Of a stretch of DNA of 64,000 nt, positions 10,875 through 21,398 are shown in pieces. The stretch is from Keithomyces neogunnii (Eukaryota; Ascomycota; Sordariomycetes; Hypocreales; Clavicipitaceae): NCBI GenBank assembly GCA_020975405.1, contig JAIOWQ010000007.1, positions 372,001 to 436,000 on the forward strand. The letters run 5' to 3'. Below the pieces are notes generated by a model, which made no database searches, was not told the DNA's origin, and saw only the letters and a list, made by a program, of their open reading frames with translations. Position numbers and translations under genes: made by a program. Every line of letters starts with the position of its first letter. Position 1 is the stretch's first letter.

Positions 10875-12014
10875 TCAACCTCCTTCCTCCTCCTTGGGAT
10901 ACCCGTCTGGGGACTCCTTGGCGCGATTCCCCGTCCCTCGACTGGAACTGCTTCCAATGACTCTGGGGGTGTCGCCATCCGTGTCGGGGTCATACTCTTG
11001 CTCCACGCTGCCGCCTAGTCCATTCTTGGACCGGAGAGGGCGACTGCAGCTGTCAAAATCGCTGTCACTGTCGTCTGCGTCACTGGCCTGGGCATGGTCT
11101 CGAAGCCTCGTATGGGTTCGGTACCTCGGGCCGCTGTGGTCGGGGTCTTCCGAGGGGAGGCGTTCATGCTCAGTCTCCTTCTTCTTGATGAAGGAGTCGA
11201 TGATGTAGTACTGCATGGCATTCATGATGAGGGGGAAAATCATCATGACAAAGGCGATTTGGAGTTTTTCGTTGCCTTCGGTCCAGGAAAGGGCCCAGTC
11301 GCCAACCTTGGAGATCCAGGGCATGAGGACAAAGATGATCAAGACGCACACTTTCATGCCGAAGAGGCCACAAAAGTAAATAACGGACTGCTTGAACCAC
11401 CACCACGAATTGGGAGGGCGGCCATAGTTGCCCGATTGGATGGATTCGAGGGGTTTGCCCAGCGGCGTGAAGGCCACGAGGCCGGTGATGATTTTGAGGA
11501 GAACAATGAGAATGGGGATACCGAGCGTGGTCTAGATTGGCGTCAGCGGGCTGAAGTTGCATCGTACTGCGAGGTACTCGGGCTTGGGGACGTTACTCAC
11601 ATCGATGCCCAGGTTGAGCAGGTAGAATGAGCAAGGGTTGGGTACATATGGTCCTTCGCTCCGTGCTTGCGCAGCACCCGGATCCAGCTTTATTGAGAAG
11701 CGCCCGCTGGTGAGCATGGACATGAAGATGTTAGCAATATGCACCAGAGCGGAACCAAACACCTGCTTGGACACGTCGAAGAACCAGATCTTAAGTGGTC
11801 GCTGCGGACGCTCTCTATAGCGCTTGTATACCAGCGACAGCAGCGCCAGAGCTCCCAGAGTCGCTTGGACAAGCAGTGCAAAGGATCCGAGGAGGCGGCA
11901 TTCGCCCACGGGGCCATCATGGGGTGAGCCTGGCGCTGATGTCGGTGTGGCCGTGGCAGTGGAAGCCGCAACAGCAGCTACGGTTGAGGTAGCCGCCGAC
12001 AAGATGGTGGCCAT
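10875..12014 (-). CDS. STIMATE/YPL162C-type vacuolar or ER membrane protein
   Basis: Two exons on the minus strand, 12014-11601 and 11531-10875 (69-nt intron GTGAGT...TCTAG, phase 0), give 356 aa. I chose the ATG at 12014 because it sits in GCCATGGCC. The frame is open to an earlier ATG at 12116, which would add 34 low-complexity residues. Residues around 38-62 form the first membrane helix. RPLKIWFFDVSKQ followed by VHIANIF is the hallmark of the STIMATE family (Pfam STIMATE; yeast YPL162C at the vacuole; human TMEM110 at ER-plasma membrane junctions). Three or four more helices follow (for example PILIVLLKIITGLVAF, VIYFCGLFGMKVCVLIIFVL and the stretch ending MNAMQYYIIDSFIKKKE). The C-terminal 90 residues are charged and Ser/Asp-rich, cytosolic and probably phosphorylated. 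Intron and helices make the call firm. Organelle is inferred from the family. Confidence 0.85.
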
Positions 12015-12756
12015 GGCAGCGGGCACATCATGTTGAGCGTGAACAGGCAGGTCGACGCCTATCGTGGCCGCAACTCCAGCATGTTGTGCGGCCCGGAGGG
12101 CAACGGGAGACTGCATCAGGACACGATGAGGCGACCAAAGGTTGAGGGTGGTGATGATGAGTCGAGCGACGATTGTTGTTGGTTGAGCAGGTCAAGAGCG
12201 CCACTGCGCCCGCCTGTGCAAGTAATCTGGGCGAGGGCGGGCGTTGAGAGTGCAGTCGCGTCGAGTCGAAGAGGCAGTGCCGAGATGTTGTGAAAATGCC
12301 AGCGAGAGCCAAGACAGACACAGTGTCAGCTCGACAAGCTGATGAAACAAGCTTGGTCGCGGGGCAGTGCCAGCGATGACAGCCAAGAGAGGCGCAAGGG
12401 GGTTTGGGAGAGGGGGAAAATGGCAGCTCCCGGCGAGAGGCGTTGATGCTGTGAGCCTGTGATGTGCTGTGATGCAGCGATGTGTGCTGTGTGTTGTGTG
12501 TGCAAGGCTGGACAAGGTCGGGTGGCCAGTCTTGGATGTCTTGGACGTCACCAGGTGACCTTGGCTTGTGCCCCAACTGGGTAGACTTAGTGGACATGGA
12601 GCTTGGTGATCTGATCTGAGCGGCACCTGCCCTGCTGTGACCGTGCCGGCCATGCAGGTGGGGCAACATGCCTGCACACCCCATGCATTCTGCCACCAGA
12701 CTGAACCCGCCCTTGCCTGACTACTCCGTACCACTTCTACTGATGCTGGGCATCTT
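12015..12756. other. Promoter side of the STIMATE-like gene
   Basis: No gene supported. Long minus-strand frames (12028-12734) are Ser/Pro/His-rich, overlap the upstream leader and have no domain. One TACTCCGTA lies at 12722-12730. Confidence 0.45.
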
Positions 12757-13097
12757 CACGGGGCAACTAAACGCGCAGCAGTCAAAAATTAAATGCGCAG
12801 CTCGCGTGAATTGCTCAGGGGGCTCTCTATTACTAACATGTCCGCTTAGGCAAGCCCTTGCTTCCCTAAAAAAAAAGCATCTAAAACTCTATCCTAGCCT
12901 ATAGTGCTTATATTTTAATTATTAATCTGGCAGTATATACGGTGTCCTGCTAGACTTAGTAAAATCGATCTGTAGCCAGGTACCTTTTTGCTATTAAAGT
13001 GGGGCATGAGCGCACCTAGCAAAAGGAGTGAGACCCGAGCAATTCACGCGAGCTGCGCATTTAATTTTTGACTGCTGCGCGCGTTTAGTTGCCCGTG
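12757..13097. mobile_element. 341-bp non-autonomous inverted-repeat element (MITE-like)
   Basis: The 60 bp at 12757-12816 are the reverse complement of 13037-13097 except for a 2-bp and a 1-bp indel. Both outer ends read CAC(G) inward (CACGGGGCAACTAAACG on the left). The trinucleotide CTT directly abuts both ends (12754-12756 and 13098-13100), a candidate 3-bp target duplication. The 220-bp centre is AT-rich and non-coding. CAC ends with a 3-bp duplication recall CACTA/EnSpm elements, though a Harbinger-like origin is also possible. No transposase is present. Confidence 0.8.
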
Positions 13098-13376
13098 CTT
13101 TTACTGTGACCAACATGTTCCCCTCTACCTCAGCTGTTTACGGCCCATCAGTCTGTCTGACACTACTGTCAGGTACGGCCAGCTTCCCCATCCTCGAGAC
13201 ACGAAGTCTGTTGCCATAACCCACCCATTCTTGCTTACAGTGCAGCATCTTTTGAGCTATCTATGGATGTTTGCTCTAGTGGAGTACGGCACCACCCTAT
13301 GATGGCTAGAAGACTAACTCCCTGTGAACATGACGCCATTATGGCTCGAATTTTTAGAGGAGTCCCAAATAAGGTA
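13098..13376. other. Short spacer between two inverted-repeat elements
   Basis: Non-coding spacer, possibly remnant repeat. Nothing recognised. Confidence 0.4.
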
Positions 13377-15916
13377 CAGTAGCGTTCAAGTTCAGCGTCC
13401 GCTTGTTTTGTACGTAGAAATATTTCTAGAGTGGGCTAAAGCGGAACCTTAGACAGTGTGTGGGGGAGCTGGTGGCTTTCTAGTTTCGGCTGCCGGGACA
13501 GCAAACTATAATCCCCAACAAAATTAACATTTTCTGACGCAGGATGAATCCTTATTTATATCTTTCCTTTCATCACTAAAGAACGACCAAGTGTAGAAAA
13601 CCTAACACCTACAAGCCCCGCCCCAGAAATATATCATCGGTACCCTTAGACACAATCAGATCCGATGTCCCGCCAATAAAATCAGCGAGCACTGAGGACA
13701 TCTAGTGCAGCTTCAAATCCGACTGTAACATCGCTCGCCCTATGTAAACGACCGTCTGCCTCTCCGTGTACCTTCAACTAAGCACCTTGTTTGCAAATTT
13801 GCAGTCATTATGCGTCCGTATTGACCCTCAGATGGTCACCTCAACAGCTAAAAAGAATTTGTGAGTTTAGAGAACCTCCCAGTTGTGTCCAGAAAATCAA
13901 TCACCTGATATCCTGAAGGTTTATTGCGAATATCAAACTAGAAAGCCGAGTGGCTTGCTTCCCCGAGATCGAAGATACTGAGTCGGATGTCCCATGCCCG
14001 GATACGTTTCTTGCTTCGCGCTTGACTTCTTTATTCCGCAGATGGCGTGCTGGACCAAGGTGTTGGCGGGCAAGTGCTTGCTTAAGCCGTAATGCAAGAA
14101 TTGATGATTGTCAAACATCATGGCTCTAGTGTCGAGTGAGTGCTAAGCCATACGATCTAAGAGCCGAGAGCCGAGAGCCGTGAGCTTTAATCAGCCATCG
14201 GGGTCCTGCGAAAACCAAGTGGGAGAGGTTATAGGCCAGAAATTCAGCGAGTTGCAAACAGATGACATGGGGGCTACGCTCTTCAATGTTCTTGGTAAGC
14301 ATCTAGGAGTTATGGTGTATGGCTTGGCTGTCTAGTCTGTGATGAAATGACGCAAGGCTGAGGATGTTCGGCTTGAGGGGAAGCTCGATCGTTTCGGTTT
14401 TTGCTGCCATGAATTCTGAGGCCCAAGAGCGTAGAGCCGCGTTCCTAGACAAGAATGTGTGTGGGGGTCAGCCAAAGCTGACCTCTGTTCCAGATCGTGG
14501 GATCAGGAGAATCATTTCGGTCATCCCAGGGGAGGAGGCCCCGAACCCCCCCCCCCCCCTCAGTGCATTTGGATCTCTCATCTCCCACCTTTATATAAGA
14601 CCAACTGCCCCCATCACACTACCGTGTCCATGAGGGCTATAAATCGCGGTCGAGGACTTATATTTCGCTGGCAGGATCAATGATGAAGAGTCGTGCTCAA
14701 ACTGAGATCCTATTTCCAAACGACAAGTTAGCTTGACCTGAATATGACAGTGTTTTGGAGTCCAACTTGAGCAAGGTGAAGTGTGATCTGAGGTGATGGG
14801 AAATTTAGAGGCACCTTCGGCGGGTTAAATGGCTGACGATATTATGGCGAGTGGTGTTTTGCGATTATTAGGCATTGGTGCGATCATGAATAATAGATTT
14901 TTTGTTGAACTGGGTTGCGAAGGCTGAACAGAATCTTTGGAAGACTTGATTTCAGTGTTTTAGTGGTTGTCATGAAGGGGCAGACACGTAGTATGGGAAA
15001 TGGAGGGAATGGCTGAAGAGCGAGAAGAACTGAACGGAGCAGGCTGCAAACCAGAGAAAATGGCCTATGATATACCCGGGAAAGCTACTGTTCGATGGTA
15101 TCCCATTCTACACTTGGAGAGGTAAGAGCTAGAGAGCAGCTGTAGTTGCCCATCTTATCAATACCACAATGCCCCTTCTTGATTATAGCACTAGATGTAG
15201 GGGGGAAGGTACAGCTTCAACAGATAAAAATGAACTAACCAATGGGACCAGAAAATTAGGAAACCGCTTAGGCACCTTGCATCCAATCCCATAACATTTC
15301 TCTTCAAGACTTTACAGCTCGAATATACTGCGTTCTTAGTCTGCCGACTATACTTAACCAAAAGCAGTGTTGCGGAATATCTCCTGTAGATTTACGGGAT
15401 TATTAGTCGTGAATTTTGCGGTAGATCCACTTCAAAACATTCTAGTACGTTAACTACTTCCTTCCTACACCATATTTGCAAATTGACAACTTAAGGAAGA
15501 GGAAGGGACTATCGTCAAGGAAGCAAGAACCAAGCACAGGCAGGCGCAAGCCGGCATAGGCAGGACAAGCAAGTACAGCTCCTCAGGGGAGACGTGCTCG
15601 TGGCTGTCTCTGTTAAACCCGACGCAAGCGTGATTTGGCTTCCTGCTGTAGTAAATAATAAGATACTATTCTAATTGTGAATACTGAGAGCTGCCTACGC
15701 TTCTGGTACTGACGTCTGCGCGGATTGCTGGGGGTAAGCCATAAAAGGCACCTGCTCACGGCACCTCTATAGTTGCTGTTACGGCCAACGTTTGTTTACT
15801 GGCGGGGGGCCTGTCACTGTACGCTGGTATTGTTTGTACAGTGGTAATCTTGGCAAGCCCCACTCTAGAAATATTTCTATATGCAAACAAACGGACGCTG
15901 AACCTAAACACTATAG
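13377..15916. mobile_element. Decayed TA-flanked element with about 60-bp terminal inverted repeats
   Basis: The left end (13377-13437) and the reverse complement of the right end (15856-15916) align over about 60 bp. They share TTCAGCGTCCG and AGAAATATTTCTAGAGTGGG blocks. Several differences in the outer part are C/T or G/A. TA lies directly outside both ends (13375-13376 and 15917-15918), as in Tc1/mariner/pogo elements. The 2.4-kb interior has no open frame over 90 codons and no transposase I can recognise. Inside are a run of C near 14547-14560 and three 7-bp units at 14161-14181. It could also be two separate solo ends of one family. Confidence 0.6.
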
Positions 15917-15918
15917 TA

Positions 15919-16864
15919 ATAGCGGACGACTTCGCAGTTTCCGAGAGGACTGTTCGCAGGTTATGAGCGAGATTTAAGCGGACTGCTGTTACGGAATAAA
16001 ATCAGGTCTTGTTGTGATAAATTGCTGATCTCTTTTGTGACTAGCTAGGTGACCTAAACCCTATAGATATAGGGGCTAGTTGGCTGACCAAGGCAGCTAG
16101 CCGTGAGTCCGTGACACTGACCAAATTGACCAATTTTGTAACGTAACAAAAATGTTCCCTAGAAGTAATATAATATGCTGCCACCCTTAGATCTAAATCA
16201 ATCTGCCAGTAGCATTAAGTTTGGTTATATTGGCAGAGAATAGCGCTAGGGAAGTTGCTACTATCCATAGTTACACAAACAATGGCTAAAGGTAAGTATA
16301 TGCGACATAGTGCTAAGCACTGTGCTAAGCTACAATTTGCCCCACCTGGCCTGTGCTTATAAATAATAAAGACAAAGAGAGCAGCACGTTTATCCAAAAT
16401 ATACCAAGAGATGTGCTTGCGTACCACCAGCTGCATCCGACATGCCACAATCAACTTGTCCAGAAAGGATACTGCAAGCCCCTGATCAGTGTCAAGTCAA
16501 CTTGGAAACGCTCTTGGCATGAACCTTTTTTTTTTTTTTTTTTTTTTTTGCTTTGGCAGAGTTCACAATACCGAGCACGAAGCACAAAGCCAGGCAGGCA
16601 CTTTGTACAAGCATCAGCCACACCAGCACTGGTGCAAAGCTGAGCCACAGCCTCACGTGCAGAGGCACCTCGTATCGCTGTGGCGCTTCACTCCCAAATT
16701 CAACCACCAAAAAAAGTGAAGAGCTCCTCCAGTCTGCGAAAACTCGCGATATCCAAGGGAACCGAAATCAACCCGCTTCACGCCACCCTCCTCGACGAAT
16801 TGATTTTCCCTAGGCGCGCGAATCCTTTACATTTCATTCCCTGATTGACTCGCCTCCAGACACA
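15919..16864. other. Repeat-flanking DNA and promoter of the mitoribosomal gene
   Basis: AT-rich non-coding DNA to about 16350, then the presumed promoter. A run of 24 T lies at 16526-16549, on the minus strand a poly(A). No gene seen. Confidence 0.45.
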
Positions 16865-17817
16865 ATGCTTCGATCAAGGCTGTTGCCGCGCGCCGGCAAC
16901 GCCCTGGGCATGGGCCTCCGAGCCAACGCCGTCAACGTCAGAAGGAGCCTGCACCATGTCCCGACACTGCCTCACGATTATTCCCAGGGTGTCCCCAACC
17001 TCATGAGTCCCGGTGGTTTTGCCATTGCATGGTCAGACTACATGTCATTGATGGTAGAGAAGCTCAACGCCCTGACTGCTGGTGCGTGCTCCCTTTGCTG
17101 GCATCCTGATGCACCCGTCCGAAACCCAATCTACACATGGCCAATCACGCCCGTGCTAACTCCTCGCTCTCTCCACTACCAGGCACTGAGCTCGAAGACA
17201 AGGACACCAAAACAATCAGTCTTCTGACGGCCCGCGAGCCCAGCCAAGCACCCATCTTCAACTACGCCTCCATGGCCCACAACAACCACTTCTTCTTTCA
17301 GGGCATATCACCCACGGGCACGCCCATGCCCGAGAACCTCCGCGCCGAGCTCGAGGCCTGCTTCTCCTCCATCGAGACTCTGCGCCGCGAATTCGTCATC
17401 ACCGCCTCTGCCATGTTCGGACCAGGCTTCGTCTGGCTCGTCAAGGCAGGACCCAGCGACTTCCGCGTCCTGCCCACTTACCTCGCTGGCTCGCCATACC
17501 CAGGCGCCCACTGGCGCGCTCAGCCCACCGATATGAACACCGTGGGCAACGACGGCTCCGCAAAGTCCTACTTCAAGAACCAGGTCTACGGCAGCAGGAA
17601 GCGCTCAGGCGACCTGCCGCCCGGCGGCATCGAGCTGGAACCCTTGCTGTGCCTGAACACCTGGGAACACGCGTGGCTGCTAGACTGGGGCGTCGGAGCC
17701 GGCGGAAACGGCGGCAAGATTGCCTATGCCGAGGCCTGGTGGAACTTGATTGACTGGGAAAAGGTCGCCCATAAGGCTGGTTCTATCCGTCCAGAGTTCA
17801 AGACGGCAGCTCAGTAA
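16865..17817 (+). CDS. RSM26: Mitochondrial small-subunit ribosomal protein, Rsm26/mS42-like (Fe/Mn-SOD fold)
   Basis: Two exons, 16865-17081 and 17183-17817 (101-nt intron GTGCGT...ACCAG, branch GCTAAC, phase 1), encode 283 aa. The N-terminus (MLRSRLLPRAGNALGMGLRA) is an Arg-rich, acid-free mitochondrial targeting sequence. HHVPTLPHDYSQGVPNLMS matches the start of the Fe/Mn superoxide-dismutase-like fold that fungal mitoribosomes re-use in mS42 (Rsm26) and mS43. Further SOD-like segments are MAHNNHFFFQGI, MFGPGFVWLVK and LLCLNTWEHAWLLDWGVG. The intact metal-ligand set of an active enzyme is not obvious, as expected for the ribosomal form. Assignment to Rsm26 rather than the paralogue Mrp1 is by resemblance and less certain. 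AATAAA overlaps the region just after the stop. Confidence 0.85.
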
Positions 17818-18808
17818 AATAAAATAAAAAAAATACCAGGATGAGGAAAGAGAATACGGTGGTCGTTGGACCAAGAAGAAGAGAAGCATGGAAGCCTCGA
17901 CGAAAGAATCCTGGGCCTGCTGAGCACAGGGGACGGCTATAAACCATTTCCTTGCCCATGCCTCTGTGGCTGTGGAGTAGCAAGGCCACGCTATTTACTG
18001 TAAGATTAAGTGTACTTCTCTGCATATAAACCGGCGGATTCAATGCACGGCACCTGGAACGGAAATGGATAATAAAAAATAAATCCGCTACGCAAGTGTC
18101 CTATCCTAGAGTGCCTTCATCTCCCTAACAAGCCCCGAAATTCGCCTGATACACATGCCAGTTCAAGCCCTGGGACTTGACTCCCGGCGCTATTCCTAGA
18201 ATTGGTTTCGCCGTGTAAAGTGATACGCACAGCCATCCACTGGAGGGGGGGTTACTGACAATTATCCGACATCTACACTGATATAGACAGCGACACTATT
18301 TTGCTCTCCCTTCCGCGGCGACACTCCGACGCGTAGTATGCGGCCATGGGAAACTACTGAACAAGACATGTGTGGCTCTACAAGACGCACTTGCATGCAG
18401 GACAGAGGATTTATGCAAAAAACTTTTGATTGATGAATGCCAACCATGACGCTATAGAACTAGAAAACTACAGTCATAAGACTGATGAAAATCAAAATCC
18501 ACAGTGGTATCCTGCTCTTCCAATTTGTGAAAAAAGGAGAGTTATGCGCAATATGAGATATAAAAATAGATGACAGCAACATGACTCGTAAAAGCAGGGA
18601 CAAGGGCCGAAGCCAAAGAAAAGCAAAACGCCCGTCGGCCATGCTGTCCAACATTTGATCATGAGAAGTAAGAGAAATAAAAGGAAAGCAGTTAATAGCT
18701 TCAAGAGAGTAGTGAGCTGGACATTGAATCCGTTGGACATGTAGTACCAACTTTTCAGAATCTGAAAACGGAAACCATGAAGAGATATTGACCGTCCGGG
18801 TCCCAGAC
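17818..18808. other. Convergent 3' intergenic region
   Basis: 991 bp between stop codons of two convergent genes, with several AATAAA-like hexamers near both ends. No gene seen. Confidence 0.5.
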
Positions 18809-21398
18809 TCAAATCATGTTTCCATTAACGCTAATCTCGAATCCCTCGCCCTTCTGCTTCATGGCCTTGGCGAGCATTAGCTCACGCATCCAATCAATGC
18901 GCTCGTCGCGGCTCTTGACAGCAAAGTGGTGAGTCTTCCCAGTACCATTGACACCGCTCGAGGGAGCAACATTGCCGCTGACACCGCTCATGGAGCTCTC
19001 TCGCTTACGCAGGCGGGTGCTGGCATTCTTTTCTTGAGGAATAAGCTGAAAGCTAAACGCCCCCACTGGGTCACTCTTCTCACGATTGTGAGAAATACGG
19101 ACTGCCTTGAAGGCAGCGTTGAGTTTGGAAGTAGACGCAAGACTAGAGCATGCAATAGCGTAATCGTCAATATCGATGTACTCAAGAGTTCGATCTATCT
19201 CCTGGGCATCCTTGTGCATGTTGAGTCTACTTCCCTTGAGAGTGAAGTATCCATCGTGCCACTCATTACGAAGCAGGCGTGTCTTCCTCTTCTTCATCGG
19301 GCCCTGGTATGTAATGCCATTGGCACTTGCTGGGGCTTCATGGGAAGCTCCAGGGGAGAGTGTCGTCGGGCGAGGGATTGAGTTCTCAAACTTGGCGTAT
19401 TCAATTGGCGACCAAGGATAGTTGAAACGAGGAGGAGCTTGAATAGCCGGTTGGTGCGCGGCATGCACGGGCGCAACGCTGTTGGGTGAAGGTGTTTTTG
19501 ATATTTGGCGTGCCACAAGTTTCTCGTTTACAGCGGGCAGGGTTGGGAAAGACGGACGCCGCGTCGAAGCTCGCGATTGTGATCGAGGAGCAGGTGCGGT
19601 TCGGTAGTGCATCTCGGGGGGCACAGATTGTGATGTGTCACGGGCTACTGGCCCGACAGGTACAGCCGTGAGAGGAACATCGAGCTCCGAGAATGGAGTC
19701 CCAAATCTGTACGGATTTCGCGGGGTCTCCAAGTCAGGGGATAAGGGATCAGCCTTTTCCATGTGATATGGAACGAATTCAGGTGGCTGTGTTGACTGTC
19801 GTCGCAAATGCTGCATTGGAGCTTGTTGTTGTCGCTGAATATCGTTTGGCTGAGGGACTGTAGACGCTCTCAAAGGAGCAGCATGCTGTGACATGGCTTG
19901 GCCAGGTATAGATAGTTTTGGCAGCCGACGCAAGCCTTGGTGAGGTACCTTTGCGGGCGGTGCTATCTCAAATGGCGGCGTCGGCGGAACCTGGTCAGAG
20001 CCATGCTTCTGCTGAAAGTTCAAGAACTGGCGGACATTGTCCTGAGGATCACGGGCCTGGACGCTCCGCAATGTGATTTCCTGGAGATATTCCAAAGGAG
20101 GCAAGCCCCCAGGTCCCATGACATCGGAAGAGGCGACGACGGAAGGAACTGCATCTGAGATGGGCCGCATAGCCTCATTTGGGTCAATGGCTCTGGCCGT
20201 TTCGGGATTGCCTGCATCTCCATATATCATGAGGGTACCAATGGCAGCAGTGTCAGCAGCAGGGTAAAGTCTCTTGAATTCTTCCATGAATAATTGTCGC
20301 TTTAGCCATTTGGGGCAGTCCTCTCCTCTGCGACAGATATGAGGCTTGGGTACCGTCTGCTCAATTCCAATGATGGACACCGATTCCATGGGGTGGACAA
20401 TATCATTGTCTGTTGATGGCCTGCGCCGGCCCCGACGTTTGCTACTCTGCTGCCGCTGCAGGCCGCTGCCGCTGTTCTTTCTTGATTCCCTGCGTGCCTC
20501 TCGGCTTGGAGCATCTTCTATTGGCGTGGGCGGCCGGGGAGAAGCCGGTCCACTGTGAAGAAGTGTCTGGATTTGATGCCACACCTTGGTGCGAATCCCA
20601 AACGATTGAATATCGAGCTCCCTCAGGTCTTCGAACTTCAAGGTTATCAGGATGGCGCCATTGATGTCATTCTCAATAAATCGATCTGCCATGGACAGCT
20701 CAATGCCGGCATTGAGCATCGACTGGGCGACCATCTCCGGGGTCCATGATGCAAGAGGAAAAGATTCAAGATCAGCGTCTGTGTACTGGAAGGGACTGCT
20801 CCGCCGGTGAATTTGTGGTCTGGCTAGCAGGTCTCCAATGGCTCGGTAGGCTTTTGGAGTAATGGGGGAGAGAGACAAGGCAAAATCTTCGTCCACCAGA
20901 GATGGATCCGTTGAGCTTCGAAATAGATGGGGCCCGCGTGGTCCTTCCACTGGCTTGATACTCTGCTCAGGATATATCTCCCGTCCTCTGCTCGAGCGCG
21001 GTGTTGGGGCTTCATCGTACGATGAGACAGTTGTAAAGCTAGGTTGCCCAGACTAGCGCAAACAAGGATGTTAGGATAATAAAATGCAGTGTGTCAAAAG
21101 GTCTTGGTAATAGCTCTCCAGCACTCACTGATTGTAAACTGACGCGCGGTGAGTTATCTTCAGCTTCGCTGATGATTTCCTCATCCCAGTCCGTGTCGAC
21201 GAACTCGGTAGCCACAGACGCCGGCCGATGCTCCTGCGGCTCATTCTTTATGCAAAGAAATGTATCTCTGGTGGACTTTTGGAGCATCTCTTTGTACACT
21301 CGGCTTCCGCCAGGCTGATAGTGGGCATGGTCCTATGAATGGGTTGTATTAGTAGCGGGCAAGTATAAGCATCTTCGTACAAGGGCGCGACAAACCAT
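18809..21398 (-). CDS. SAM and PH domain protein (Boi-like, without SH3)
   Basis: Three exons on the minus strand are proposed: 21398-21396 (only the ATG), 21332-21129 and 21052-18809, giving 816 aa. Intron 1 is GTTTGT...CATAG with a CTAAT branch. Intron 2 is GTGAGT...GCTAG. A SAM domain lies at about residues 169-234 (SWTPEMVAQSMLNAG ... TKVWHQIQTLL). A Ser/Pro-rich disordered middle follows. A PH domain occupies about 648-803 (MKKRKTRLLRNEWHDGYFTL ... ERIDWMRELMLAKAM). SAM plus PH in this order is the layout of yeast Boi1/Boi2, which bind acidic lipids and Cdc42 partners at sites of polar growth, but the N-terminal SH3 of those proteins is not encoded upstream here. The start exon is the least certain part. 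The next in-frame Met is in exon 2. Confidence 0.8.

Noticed and set aside
12028..12734. Long minus-strand frames upstream of the STIMATE-like gene
   Set aside because: Ser/Pro/His-rich translated leader sequence; the good ATG context and family start fit 12014.
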